Source: Sweltsa coloradensis
Taxonomy: Eukaryota > Arthropoda > Insecta > Plecoptera > Chloroperlidae
Direction: 5' to 3'
DNA length: 64,000 nucleotides
Assembly (NCBI GenBank): GCA_024449915.1
Contig: JAMZAV010000953.1
Location: forward strand, 62,001-126,000
Part shown: in pieces, positions 45,858 through 55,896 of the stretch
Numbering within the stretch: the first letter of the stretch is position 1
Layout of the letters: each line of letters begins with the position of its first letter
Notes under the pieces: model-generated
What the model was told of the DNA's origin: nothing
Database searches by the model: none
The model's input: the letters and a program-made list of their open reading frames with translations, nothing else
Position numbers and translations under genes: made by a program

Positions 45858-46997
45858 AGCTTTGCTAGACTCATGTTCTTGACCATTCTAATAAATTTGT
45901 CATCTTCTTTACCTTCTATGTATAAACTTAAACCAATCATTGCTGTTTTGTATGACCCCTCTAGTTGAGTTATTCCACGACCTCCATTCTTCCTTGCGAT
46001 ATACAGTCTTTCTACGTCCGCTCGTGGATGGTGCATTCCGTTTATTGTCAACAGTTTTCTTGTTTTTCGATCTAATCTCTTAAGTTCTTCAATGCTCCAA
46101 TCTAATATCCCAAAGCTATAAGATAATACTGGCACAGCAAATTGACCAATTGCAATAGTTTTATTTCGTCCGTTCAATTCACTTTCAAGTATTAATCTTA
46201 GGCGTCGTTTGTATTCTTTGCTCAATTTATCTTTCATTAATGTATGCTGAACACCGTTTACCTTCTTCTACTCCAAGATATTTATAAGTTGATTCTTGAC
46301 CAATGTCCTCAATAGTGATATGCTCGTCAATTTGGATGTTTTCACTTGAGACAATCTTCCCTCTTTTGAATGTCGCTTTCTTGCACTTCTCGATTCCAAA
46401 TTCCATACAAATGTCGTCACTGAAAGTTTTGACGATATTTAGTAAGATACTAAGTTCTTCGTCATTTTTTGCAAATAATTTTAAATCGTCCATGTACAGA
46501 AGATGCGAGACTTTATCTTCATTTGGCAATAATACATACCCCAAACCTGCGTCATTGAGGCACTTTGTCAAAGGAAACAAGCTCATGCAGAATAGAAGTG
46601 GCGATAACGAATCACCCTGAAATATTCCTCGTTGTATGTGAACATTACTTGATACGATTTCTTCGGTCTCCGTTCTTATTTTCATACTTGTATTCCAATG
46701 TAGCATCATAATTTTGCAGAAGTTGACAACAATTGGGCTGACCTTATACATTTCCAATACTTTTAATATCCAACTATGTGGCACACTATCAAATGCTTTC
46801 TTGTAATCAATCCAACCTACGCTAAGATTCTTCTGCCTCTGTTTACAATTTTCCATTATAGCTTTACTCAACAGAAGATGATCCTTACAACCATACGTAT
46901 TTCTACAACAACCTTTTTGCTCTAATGGCATTACATTATTTGTAGCTAAAAATACTTGCATTCGTTCAGTTATAATTGACGTTAGGATGTTATACAT
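45854..46997 (-). pseudogene. Dong family 2 reverse transcriptase
   Basis: Frame 46227-46997 (256 codons): MYNILTSIITERMQVFL, EQKGCCRNTYGCKDHLLLSK, LSVGWIDYKKAFDSVPHSWIL (catalytic Asp), IFQGDSLSPLLFCMSLFPL and LLYMDDLKLFAKN (the catalytic Asp pair), then MEFGIEKC and YKYLGVEEG. Frame 45854-46237 continues with the thumb: ETVNG-equivalent region, MHHPRADVERLYIARKNGGRGI. The two frames overlap by about ten bases, so one small indel separates them. The motif order is diagnostic for R2/R4-type RT. Confidence 0.85.
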
Positions 46998-47021
46998 TGT
47001 AGGTAAACATGTGATAGGTCT

Positions 47022-47457
47022 TTAATTTTTTGGTTGTTTAGTTTGTGCAGACTTCGGTAACAAATACGTAACCCCTGTGGTCAACCATACTGGTGCGTCT
47101 TCAGGATGAACTAAAGCATTATTAAGCAAAGTTACTAGAATAGTATGAGTGGATGTCAGTTGTTTTAGCCAAAAGTTGGATAATTTGTCTGGCCCTGGTG
47201 CTTTCCAGCTAGAACTTTTCCGAAGGGAACTAGACAAATCACCCAATGTAATTTCTTCCCAATTCATATCCGGAGAATCAGCACAATCCAATTCTTGATG
47301 TTGAATCCATTTAGCTTATGAATTATGCTTTTTGTTATCTTCCCAGATTGATTTCCAAAAAAATTCTATTTCATCTTTTGTTGGTGATTTTTTTATTTCA
47401 ATGTTTTTTTTTCCAAGCTCTCTGTAGAATTTATTTCCATTTTCTGAGAAAAGTTTA

Positions 47458-47462
<5 letters not shown>
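47022..47462 (-). pseudogene. Dong family 2, RT N-terminal block and linker
   Basis: Frame 47022-47291 (89 codons) includes SSWKAPGPDKLSNFWLKQL and TGVTYLLPKS, the segment just before the first RT motif. A stop near 47022 separates it from MYNILTSII. Bases 47292-47462 give FFWKSIWED-like sequence in broken frames and end at the microsatellite, which truncates the copy. Confidence 0.75.

Positions 47463-47551
<89 letters not shown>
47463..47551 (+). repeat. (TTA)n between two minus-strand Dong copies
   Basis: About 30 units forming the 5' flank of Dong family 2 and the 3' flank of Dong family 3 copy a. Confidence 0.95.
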
Positions 47552-47802
47552 TTATTGGATGTATTTCATACAAACTCGGTTAAAACCGGAGCTAACATGT
47601 TGTACGGACTTACGTCAAGTACTTCCAAATAAAAAATAAATATTAATAAATTGTAATATTGTTTGTAGATGATGTTTTCTTTCTGCTGTGTACGGTCGTG
47701 GCCGATTTCTCGTCGCCATCCTAGCATTTGCTCTTCGGACTATGGGAAACCACGAAAACCATGTCAGGATGGAAGCTGTCTCGAAATCTCGAAGTATCAT
47801 TC

Positions 47803-48498
47803 TTAGTTTAGAAATTTACGAACTATTCTACACGTGTTGAGTATTACTGCCTTTTGAGTCTCGATGTATACATTGGGTTGAAGATCTAGTTGTTTAATGC
47901 TTTCATGTAGCTTCTTCGGTATGATGCCGTTGGCTGATATAATGAATGGGATTGTATTTACCTTTTTCTGTTTCCACATCTTCTTGATCTCAATTGCAAG
48001 TTCACTATACTTGTCAATTTTTTTCTTCCACGTGGTCTCGACGTTATGGCACATTGGGATAGCAACGTCGATAAGGGTAGTTTCTTGTTTCTTCTTGTCA
48101 ATTATTATTAAATCCGGTCTGTTGTGATGTATCGTTTGGTCTGTTATAACTGTGCGGTCATAATATAATTTGTAATCTTTACTATCTAGTACTTTCTCTG
48201 GTTTGTATTTGTAGTAAGGTGTGTGTGTGTCAATGAGGTTGTACTTGATTGCTAGTTTTTGATGAATAATGTTAGCCACTTGGTTATGTCTGTAGAGGTA
48301 ATCTGTTTGACATAGTGACTTGCACCCGGATATGATGTGTTCGATTGTTTCACCCTTTGCACTACATTTTCTACATTGATCGTTTACTGTCGCATCTTGT
48401 ATTATGTATTTTTTATAATTGTTCGTCGCAATCACTCTGTCTTGAATAGCCATCATAAAACCTTCTGTTTCTCCAAATAGTTCCCCGTTGTTTAACAC
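47803..48498 (-). pseudogene. Dong family 3a zinc finger and restriction-like endonuclease
   Basis: 231 codons without interruption: GFMMAIQDRVIATNNYKKYI, the finger CRKCSAKGETIEHIISGC, YRHNQVANIIH, YYKYKPEKVL, then NRPDLIIIDKKKQETTLIDVAIPMCHNV (the PD...D core of the restriction-like endonuclease), WKQKKVNTIPFIISANGIIPKKL and the end TQKAVILNTCRIVRKFLN. It overlaps the upstream frame by seven bases, so one indel separates it from the RT thumb. This domain would choose and nick the TAA target. Confidence 0.85.
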
Positions 48499-49097
48499 CT
48501 ATTTGATGCTTTAATATCTACGTGACCTTTGTGTAGTTCATCATAATGTCTCTTGTGTAGGGTCTTTTCTGAGAGACGTACCTCTTTTGAAGCGTCAGTT
48601 ATGAGTTTCCCTTGTAGATTGACATTTTCGTTTGCTAGATTGAGTGGAGTTAATGATTTGTCAGCTAGCACCACAGCCCTATGCAGTGTGGATTGGTTGC
48701 TCTTTGTAAAAAAGTATTTTCTTAAAATGTCTATTTGTTTATAATATAAGTTGTTCAGATCAATTAGGCCCCGTCCTCCTTTTTCTCTTGGAAGTGTCAA
48801 TCTCTCTATTGCTGATTTAGGATGATGTATTCTGTGTTTGGTAAGTGTAGTACGAGTTAATATTTCCAACGCGTGGATGTCTGTCTGCGTCCATTTAATG
48901 ATTCCGAATGAATATGTCAGTATTGGTACAGCATATGTATTTATTGCTGTGATCTTGTTTTTACCGTTTAGTTGCGTCTTGAGGATAGACTTTAGTCGTT
49001 TCTTGTATGTATCTATCAATTTTGCTTTCATAACTTTATGTTCAATTCTGGCATCTTGTAAGAATCCTAAATATTTGTATACATCGTTATCGTCCAT
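48492..49097 (-). pseudogene. Dong family 3a RT thumb region
   Basis: 201 codons following the RT active site: YKYLGFLQDARIEHKVMKAKLIDTYKKRLKSIL, LNGKNKITAINTYAVPILTYSFGIIKW, LTRTTLTKHRIHHPKSAIERLTLPREKGGRGLIDLNN. These blocks are shared with the other Dong copies. The active site itself is not present because the copy is truncated at (TTA)n, so it cannot be active. Confidence 0.85.
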
Positions 49098-49188
49098 TAT
49101 TCCAATCCTATTTCCATCATCTAGCTGGAACTCTTCTGCTTGTGTAACCTTGCCCTTTTCGATATTATAATTATATATTATATATTAT

Positions 49189-49189
49189 A

Positions 49190-49250
<61 letters not shown>
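49189..49250 (+). repeat. (TTA)n microsatellite
   Basis: Separates Dong family 3 copies a and b; the preceding (TATAT) run at 49163-49188 marks the truncated end of copy a. Confidence 0.95.
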
Positions 49251-49434
49251 TTATTGGATGTATTTCATACAAACTCGGTCAAAACCGGAGCTAACATGTT
49301 GTACGGACTTACGTCAAGTACTTCCATGTGTATCTATATTACATACCTACATTATTACTTTGTCTTAACTCTAACTAAAATAAGTCATTTATAATATAGT
49401 TTGTAGATGATGTTTTCTTTCTGCTGTGTACGGT

Positions 49435-49436
<2 letters not shown>
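49251..49436 (-). mobile_element. Dong family 3 copy b: 3' UTR only
   Basis: 186 bases matching the 3' UTRs at 47552-47690 and 57529-57700, truncated at 'tgctgtgtacgg'. It is a very short insertion flanked by (TTA)n on both sides. Confidence 0.85.

Positions 49437-49523
<87 letters not shown>
49437..49523 (+). repeat. (TTA)n microsatellite
   Basis: 5' flank of the 3'-UTR-only Dong copy. Confidence 0.95.
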
Positions 49524-49937
49524 GTAGATATATAATGAAATTTCACAATTTCTGCCAGATTTTGTCCCAAGAATGAGCCAACTTAGTTTTAAACGCAGCG
49601 TAAAAGGTGTTTTAATGTCCTAAGTGTAAGATGTTTGTAATCCCCAAGATTGGGTTAATGAGTCTGATTTTTATATAATAATAATCATTTACTTATGTGT
49701 ACCTTTGTATTTTTGTAAGGAATTTTTAAATTTTTAAATTTTTAAATTTGAAAAATTGGATTGTACCATGATACTCATGTTTTTTAATATTTAATTAAAT
49801 AATATGGCGGCACTGACAGTAAGATTGTGTATATATTTGTGTGCTAGCCACCGCGCGAGTATTTAACTCATGGTGGTTAATGCCAATTTGCGTAAAAATT
49901 GTGTGTAATAAGAATAAAAAAATAAGTAAAAAAATAA
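49524..49937. other. No gene recognised
   Basis: AT-rich spacer; includes the direct run 'aaatttttaaatttttaaat' near 49730. Confidence 0.4.
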
Positions 49938-49960
49938 ATTATTATTATTATTATTTTTAA

Positions 49961-50026
<66 letters not shown>
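49938..50026 (+). repeat. (TTA)n target of the copia insertion
   Basis: Microsatellite interrupted by the copia element; it continues at 54803 after the 3' LTR. Confidence 0.9.
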
Positions 50027-50027
<1 letters not shown>

Positions 50028-50327
50028 GTTGAAATTGGCGCTCTCACGGATACGATAAGAGACGGTCACGCATTCTGCCGGCCAGGAGGCCTATACTAGA
50101 ATAGGCGCTTCACGCATTTTCCCTTGTTACCCGCTAGAGGGCAGGCAGCGCTTCTTTTGCTCGCCTAGAAACAGTTCCATTCTCTTCTCCTACAACGTTT
50201 GTAAAACGTAACGTAATTGTATCACAACTTGTCTTGCTAATAATTAAATCTAACGAGTATTCTTGAACAAGTCTTGAATTCCTTTATGTGTGAAGTAACC
50301 CTGCGTATCCACTCAACCTGCTCCACA
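50027..50327 (+). repeat. 5' LTR of the copia element
   Basis: 301 bp, starts TGTTGAAATTGG and ends GCTCCACA; differs from the 3' LTR by one T ('ctcctacaacg' against 'ctccacaacg'). Confidence 0.95.
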
Positions 50328-50328
50328 G

Positions 50329-50343
50329 GTTATGGGGCCCAGA
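50329..50343 (+). promoter_or_regulatory. Copia-type primer-binding site
   Basis: 'ggttatggggcccag', one base after the LTR end, resembles the site with which Drosophila copia pairs an internal part of initiator-methionine tRNA (GGTTATGGGCCCAG), with one extra G. Confidence 0.7.
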
Positions 50344-50461
50344 TTAACGGAATAAACGTTGGGTTAATTGATAAACAAAAGGTAAGTGCTTGAGGAATCA
50401 CGTATTCAGATTTAGGCCTAGGCCTAGCCTACGCGTCGCGAAGGTTCTGGACCGACGGAAT

Positions 50462-51205
50462 ATGATGGCGTCATCTAGCTCGGCCAGAATTGAACTACTA
50501 GACAAGGATAATTACGATACGTGGAAAATACAGATGGAAGCTTTATTGGTTAAAAACGATGCTTGGGCGTACGTGAGTGGGGAAGACAGAAAACCTACAA
50601 TCAGAACTGGAGACGCCGCCGCGGCATCGGTTATAGCTTTGAAGGAGTGGGAAAATAAAGATAGGAAGGCTAAGTCGGACCTTATCTTGTCAATTAGCCC
50701 TTCAGAGCTAAAACAAATAAAAGGATGTGTAACATCGAACGAAGTTTGGGTTAAACTGCAGTCGATATACCAATCAAGAGGGCCTGCTCGCAAGGCCACA
50801 CTGTTGAAACAATTAACCTTGCATCGTATGGATGATAGTGAAGACGTGCGCGAACATCTTCGGAAGTTCTTCGATACGATAGACAAACTGAATGAGATGG
50901 AAATAAACATTAATCCGGATTTATTGACCATAATGCTCCTGTATAGCTTGCCGCCTAGTTTCGAGAATTTTCGGTGTGCGATAGAATCTCGGGACGAGTT
51001 ACCAACACCGGAAGTATTGCGCGTAAAAATCGTGGAAGAAAATGATGCGCGGAAAAATGACACACGTATCTCGGACAATAACGCGATGTTCGTTCCTAAA
51101 CGAAATGTGAAACGGTACGGTAGCTCCAACAAAATAAAGGTGGTAAAAACGGACAGAAATCCAACGAACCATTTAAATATAAATGTCACCGCTGTCATCA
51201 GGTAG
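50462..51205 (+). CDS. gag: Copia gag (nucleocapsid polyprotein N-terminal part)
   Basis: The frame is open from 50390; I choose ATG 50462 because the family motif starts MMASSSSARIELLDKDNYDTWKIQMEALL, as in other copia gags. ENKDRKAKSDLILSISPSELKQI, SIYQSRGPARKATLLKQLTLHRM and YSLPPSFENFRCAIESRDELP are the conserved gag-polypeptide (UBN2-type) blocks. Gag forms the virus-like particle. From about 51120 the true protein lies one frame away (QQNKGGKNGQKS), leading to the zinc knuckle CHRCHQVGHKAKEC at 51184-51225, so the final ~28 codons of this frame are out of register. A single-base error there would explain it. Confidence 0.85.
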   Translation: MMASSSSARIELLDKDNYDTWKIQMEALLVKNDAWAYVSGEDRKPTIRTGDAAAASVIALKEWENKDRKAKSDLILSISPSELKQIKGCVTSNEVWVKLQSIYQSRGPARKATLLKQLTLHRMDDSEDVREHLRKFFDTIDKLNEMEININPDLLTIMLLYSLPPSFENFRCAIESRDELPTPEVLRVKIVEENDARKNDTRISDNNAMFVPKRNVKRYGSSNKIKVVKTDRNPTNHLNINVTAVIR

Positions 51206-51603
51206 GTCACAAAGCCAAGGAATGTGTAAATGAGAAGAAACATGCCGAAATCGCAAAGAAAGCTGAGAATTTAAGCTTGTACGTTTCTTCGGAAAATTTA
51301 TGCGAGGAAGCATTGAGATCAACGACCGCGAATCGTGGTGAGAAATGGTGCTTAGATAGTGGCTGCACGTCGCACCTATGCAATGACAGGGACAGGTTCG
51401 TTAAAATTGCTGAAAATAGACCCGGAAAATTAAATCTCGCAAGCAACACATCGACGGAGACTACGGCCAAGGGAATCGTGGCGATCACAGCTGAAGTCAA
51501 CGGACAACAGAAGAATGTAAGTCTGAAAGACACGCTGCACGTTCCTGACTTACGAATGAACTTGCTGTCAGTCGGAAAATCACTGACTGTGGATTCAAAG
51601 TAA
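51184..51603 (+). pseudogene. Copia zinc knuckle and aspartic protease
   Basis: Same frame as 51277-51603. It contains the CCHC knuckle CHRCHQVGHKAKEC followed by NEKKHAEIAKKAENLSLYVSSENL, then KWCLDSGCTSHLCNDRDRFVKI, where DSG holds the catalytic Asp of the retropepsin, and LHVPDLRMNLLSVGKSL, the usual end of the copia protease region. The protease would cut the polyprotein. The frame is lost after GKSL at about 51585 by one base; CGFKVTFGKESAKII continues in the next frame. Confidence 0.85.
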
Positions 51604-52630
51604 CATTTGGAAAGGAATCGGCCAAGATCATCGATGGAACGGGTAGGACAGTATTGTCAGCTGATCGAGTGAACGGGCTCTACTGTGTGCAAGAGAGTGA
51701 GCAGCAATGTAACACAACCACTGAATCAAAACGCGCTACTGTGGAGAGTTGGCATCGCAGAATGGGACATCTTAACGTCAAAGATCTCCTGGAAGGCGAA
51801 CGCAACGGAACTGTGCTGGGTATCGATGAAAATCGAACCGAGAGAGACGTTCGATTGTGAAACGTGCATCCGTGGAAAAATGACCAGAGCCCCTTTTCCC
51901 AAAAATTCGGAGAGAAACACGGAATTGCTGGAAATAATTTACTCCGATATTTGTGGTCCGATGCGCGTTGAATCGAACGGAAAGGCAAGATATTTTATCA
52001 CGTTCATCGACGATTGCTCTCGCTGGTGTGAAGTGAAAATGCTCAAGCAGAAAAGTGAGGCTCTGGATGCATTTAAGGAATTCAAAGCTTTCGTCGAGAC
52101 ACATACTAGTAAGAAAATAATGTATCTTCAATCGGACAATGGCACAGAATATCGAAGTATCGCTTTTGAAGACTACTTAAAGACAAACGGCATCGGACGT
52201 AGGTTAACGGTTACGCACACACCGGAACAGAACGGAGTCGCGGAAAGGAAAAACCGTACGCTCGTGGAAATGGCGAGGTGCCTACTGATACAATCCGGAC
52301 TGCCACCGTCGTTTTGGGCGAAGCAATAAACACGGCAAATTACATCAGAAACAGGTGGTCCTTCTAGAAGCATAAGTGGCAAAACTCCTTTCGAGAAGTG
52401 GACTGGAGAAGCACCGGACGTTAGTAACTTACGTGAATTCGGCTGCGAAGTCTTCACTTTGATCCGGGAACCAGCTCGGAGCAAGTTCGAGCCACCGCTC
52501 GAAGAAAGGTATATTTGTCGGTTATTCGAAGGAGTCGAAAGCATACAGAGTATGGGTACCGGAAGATAGAAAAAATCGACATAACGCGAGACGTGGAATT
52601 TACTAAGTCAGTAACATTCCATCCGACAAA
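51604..52630 (+). pseudogene. Copia integrase (frameshifted)
   Basis: Blocks in order. 51654-51860: LYCVQ and WHRRMGHLNVKDLL (the HHCC zinc-binding N-terminus; the CETC motif is in the next frame). 51840-52329: FDCETCIRGKMTRAPFP, then the catalytic core with YSDICGPM, FITFIDDCSRW, YLQSDNGTEY and THTPEQNGVAERKNRTLVEMAR (the D, D and E residues). 52330-52630: INTANYIRNR, KTPFEKWTGEAPDVSNLREFGC and YSKESKAYRVW in alternating frames. Integrase inserts the cDNA. At least four single-base shifts occur between 51585 and 52630. Confidence 0.85.
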
Positions 52631-54508
52631 GTGTACGAGGATTTTATACCGGAGGAAACCAACTCCCCAGTTCGGAAGGTCGTTGAGTTTCCGATCGAAG
52701 AGAACGAGTCGAATGAAGAAAACGCGCCGGAAGAAGACGCGGCTGAGAATGAACCAAGAAGAGGCCGTGGGCGACCCGGAAGACTCATGACCGGTCTCAG
52801 GGGAAGACCCAAGAAGATCTACCAACCGGCCTGTTACGCGGAAGAAGATTTGGAATTTGCCGGTGTAGCCGAAGTTCCATTTCAAGAGGCGATAGATGGT
52901 CCGAACAGGGACGAGTGGCGTCAAGCCGTAGCATCCGAGCTGAAATCGATTATCAAGAAAGATACGTGGAAGCTGGTGGAACGTCCATCGGATCGCAAGG
53001 TAATTGGCAGTCGAGTAGTCCTGAGAAACAAATACGATCAGGATGGGAACATCGACCGAAGAAAAGCTAGGATAGTCGCTAGGGGCTTCGCACAGCGTCC
53101 AGGTGTGGATTTCGACGAGACTTTTGCGCCGGTGGCGCGTATCAGTTCCGTACGTATGATGATGGCTCTAGCTGCACAGCATGGGATGAAGGTAAATCAG
53201 TTCGACGTCACGACCGCGTACCTGAATGGCGTGCTCGAAGAGAAGATATACATGGAGGTGCCCAAGCTCACTGAAGAAACACTAGAGGAAATATCTCACA
53301 CGGAATCGAAGAACAGCGAAACTGGAAAGAAAGCAACGGAAATGCTCCACGAACTAAGGGATGGTAACAAGGTATGTCTCTTAAATAAGGCGCTTTACGG
53401 TCTGCGTCAGGCCGGACGTCGCTGGCATGCAGCATTGAGCGAACAACTAACGAAATTTGGATTGAAGCAATCTGCTGCCGACCCTTGCACATTTTTCTCC
53501 GGGCAAGGAGAAAACATCCTGATCATAATGGTATACGTGGATGACATGTTAGTCGCATCCCGAAACGAGAAAGTCATTGCCGAAGTTTTTGATCATCTAT
53601 CGAAGGTATTCGAAGTCAAGAATCTTGGAGAAGTGAAATACTGTCTTGGAATAGAATTCGTCAGAGACGTTAAAGGAATATCCATGAACCAACGAGGATA
53701 TGTAAACGACATCCTAGAACGTTACGGAATGTCGGAGTCGAAGCCCGTATCTACGCCGTTGGACCCTGGCACGAAGCTGAAGAGGAACGAAGAGAAGTCC
53801 GAACCAGGGGAAGAGAAACTGCCGTACAGAGAACTAATAGGGGCACTGATGTATTTGGCTGTTTGCTCTAGACCTGACATAGCCCACGCGGTCAGCTATC
53901 TAAGCCAATACAATTCCTGCTACGACAGAACTCACTGGATCGCGGCGAAACGGGTTCTGCGGTACTTGAAGGGAACGGCGGATATTGGTCTACGATTCGA
54001 GAAATCAGCTGGAAGTTTGGTTGGTTTCGGGGACGCAGATTGGGGGAACTGTTCGAACGACAGGAGATCCTATACAGGGTATGCTTTCATCCTGAGCGGT
54101 TGTCCGATTTCCTGGGAATCAAGAAAGCAGAGAACAGTGGCCCTATCGTCGACTGAGGCTGAGTATATGGCTCTCACCGAAGCTGCTAAGGAAGCCATAT
54201 ACCTTCAGCGATTCCTCGTAGAACTCGGTTTTGAGAAATTAGCCGAAGTAAAAATATTCAGCGACAACAATGGGGCACGAAAGTTATCGGAAAACCCCAT
54301 TTACCACCGAAGAACGAAGCACATAGATGTGCGCCACCACTTCATCAGAGAAGTGTTGGAAAATGGACTTGTGAAGGTCGAGTACAGATCGACCGAGGAC
54401 ATGGCAGCTGACGTACTAACAAAGGGACTGCCTGGACCGAAGCACGCGAAATGCCTTCGGATGCTGGGACTGCAGAATCTCCGTTCTCATCTCGAGGGGA
54501 AGTGTTGA
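52631..54508 (+). CDS. pol: Copia reverse transcriptase and RNase H
   Basis: 625 codons without interruption. After an acidic, Pro/Arg-rich linker (residues 1-60) comes YAEEDLEFAGVAEVPFQEAI, then the RT: EWRQAVASELKSIIKKDTWKLV, RKARIVARGFAQRPGVDFDETFAPVARISSVRMMMALAA, NQFDVTTAYLNGVLEEKIYMEVP, LLNKALYGLRQAGRRWH and IIMVYVDDMLVAS (the catalytic Asp pair, about residue 305). RNase H follows, with VGFGDADWGNCSNDRRS, ALSSTEAEYMALTEAAKEA and IFSDNNGARKLSENP, then KHIDVRHHFIREVLENG near the end. The true polyprotein start lies far upstream; the first methionine here is only formal. It ends in the 3' LTR. These enzymes make the cDNA; all key acidic residues are present. Confidence 0.9.
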   Translation: MYEDFIPEETNSPVRKVVEFPIEENESNEENAPEEDAAENEPRRGRGRPGRLMTGLRGRPKKIYQPACYAEEDLEFAGVAEVPFQEAIDGPNRDEWRQAVASELKSIIKKDTWKLVERPSDRKVIGSRVVLRNKYDQDGNIDRRKARIVARGFAQRPGVDFDETFAPVARISSVRMMMALAAQHGMKVNQFDVTTAYLNGVLEEKIYMEVPKLTEETLEEISHTESKNSETGKKATEMLHELRDGNKVCLLNKALYGLRQAGRRWHAALSEQLTKFGLKQSAADPCTFFSGQGENILIIMVYVDDMLVASRNEKVIAEVFDHLSKVFEVKNLGEVKYCLGIEFVRDVKGISMNQRGYVNDILERYGMSESKPVSTPLDPGTKLKRNEEKSEPGEEKLPYRELIGALMYLAVCSRPDIAHAVSYLSQYNSCYDRTHWIAAKRVLRYLKGTADIGLRFEKSAGSLVGFGDADWGNCSNDRRSYTGYAFILSGCPISWESRKQRTVALSSTEAEYMALTEAAKEAIYLQRFLVELGFEKLAEVKIFSDNNGARKLSENPIYHRRTKHIDVRHHFIREVLENGLVKVEYRSTEDMAADVLTKGLPGPKHAKCLRMLGLQNLRSHLEGKC

Positions 54509-54802
54509 AATTGGCGCTCTCACGGATACGATAAGAGACGGTCACGCATTCTGCCGGCCAGGAGGCCTATACTAGAATAGGCGCTTCACGCATTTTCCCT
54601 TGTTACCCGCTAGAGGGCAGGCAGCGCTTCTTTTGCTCGCCTAGAAACAGTTCCATTCTCTTCTCCACAACGTTTGTAAAACGTAACGTAATTGTATCAC
54701 AACTTGTCTTGCTAATAATTAAATCTAACGAGTATTCTTGAACAAGTCTTGAATTCCTTTATGTGTGAAGTAACCCTGCGTATCCACTCAACCTGCTCCA
54801 CA
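54503..54802 (+). repeat. 3' LTR of the copia element
   Basis: 300 bp, near-identical to the 5' LTR; the pol stop lies just inside it. Confidence 0.95.
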
Positions 54803-54883
<81 letters not shown>

Positions 54884-54900
54884 TATATATATATATATTA
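54803..54900 (+). repeat. (ATT)n and (TA)n between copia and an RTE-type LINE
   Basis: Continuation of the microsatellite into which copia inserted, ending in (AT)n at the truncated 5' end of the next LINE. Confidence 0.9.
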
Positions 54901-54930
54901 TAAATAACTCGATATGGATATGGTGATGGC

Positions 54931-55896
54931 ATGTCAGAGTCAATAATTGATTATATCTGCATAGGAAGGGAAGTAAGGAAATGCCTTGAAGATGTGCGGG
55001 TGGTGCCATCAGTATCATTGGACGGCGATCATAGATTATTGATAGGAAAATTTAGATTCTTGGTCCAAGAGCAAAAAATGTTGTCGAAGAAAAGACACAA
55101 TCGGCTTAAAGTTTGGAAACTTCAATGTCCAGAATTAAGAAAGGAGTTTATGACAAGAATAAGTAATCAGATGCCCGACCAAGAATTGAAAGATGTAGAA
55201 GAAGAATGGCAAGAGTTTAAGAAGGTGTTTGTGTCAAGTGCAGAGGAGTTGTGTGGAAGAGCCAGTTGGAGAAGGAAGGAGAAAGAAACTCGATGGTGGA
55301 ATGACAGGGTACAGACTGCAGTAAGGGAGAAGAAGCGTGCATGGAAGAAGAAAGAAGATGACAAGTCTGAAGAACATGAATATGAGTACCGTAGGTGCAA
55401 GGCAGCTGTGAAACAAATTGTGATAGAGGAAAAAGATAGAACAATGAAAGAATTTGCTAGTAAGCTAGAAACTGATTTCCAGGGCAACAAGAAAATGATT
55501 TATGCACTCGTAAAGACAAAAAGACAGCAAACAGAGGATCAAAAGCTTATGGTAAATAATAATGGAGAAGTCACTAATAATCCACAGGAAATACAAGACA
55601 TGTGGAGAGAGTATTTCCAAGACCTATTGAATGTAACACCAATATCAAATTCGGAAGAAATAGAAATAGAAAAGAGTGAAGAAGATGAGGAGATAGAGGT
55701 AACTGAACAAGAGGTGGGACGTGCGCTAGGAGCAATGAAGAATGGTAGAGCTCCAGGAGTGGATGGAATTACAGTGGAAATGATTAAATCAGCTGGCGCT
55801 GAAGGAAAGTTATGGTTATTCCGAGTAATTAGTGCAGCCTGGAAGCAAAAGAAAGTACAGAAGTTTGGAAGAAAGGAATTATTGTCCCCTGTTTAA
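54931..55896 (+). pseudogene. RTE-type LINE: endonuclease end, linker and first RT block
   Basis: 321 codons open. Residues 1-40: IIDYICIGREVRKCLEDVRVVPSVSLDGDHRLLIGKFR, the last part of an APE endonuclease with the DGDH equivalent of SDH. Residues 60-200: very basic and helical (TRWWNDRVQTAVREKKRAWKK, YRRCKAAVKQIV), the standard RTE linker. Residues 210-250 are acidic (EEIEIEKSEEDEEIEV). About residue 272: KNGRAPGVDGITVEMIKSAG, the first RT block. The frame is lost at the KKG block (KKGDGKKC lies in the next frame). The copy has no N-terminal endonuclease and cannot be active. Confidence 0.8.

Larger units (their letters stand above)
44788..47462 (-). mobile_element. Dong/R4-type LINE, family 2 (5'-truncated)
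   Basis: Minus-strand element with RT and C-terminal zinc finger plus restriction-like endonuclease, bounded by ATT/TTA on the plus strand (TAA on its own sense strand). The 5' end is cut within the region before the RT at (TTA)n 47463. Sequence differs clearly from the Dong copies at 18.6 kb and 47.6 kb. Five frames together give one continuous protein. Confidence 0.85.
47552..49188 (-). mobile_element. Dong/R4-type LINE, family 3 copy a (5'-truncated)
   Basis: Minus-strand element with a ~250 bp 3' UTR ('ggatgtatttcatacaaact', 'ttgtacggacttacgtcaag'), endonuclease and RT thumb, cut at (TTA)n 49189. The same family recurs at 49251-49436 and 57525-60480. Confidence 0.85.
50027..54802 (+). 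mobile_element. Ty1/copia LTR retrotransposon, 4.8 kb
   Basis: LTRs at 50027-50327 and 54503-54802 begin TGTTG and end CCACA and differ by one inserted base. 'attat' flanks both sides (in a microsatellite). A copia-style primer site 'ggttatggggcccag' follows the 5' LTR, and a purine-rich 'gaggggaag' precedes the 3' LTR. Gene order gag - protease - integrase - RT - RNase H is that of the copia superfamily. The 5' half of the coding region has about six frameshifts while the RT-RNase H part is open. Confidence 0.95.

Noticed and set aside
50512..51243. 243-codon minus-strand frame
   Set aside because: Antisense shadow of the copia gag.
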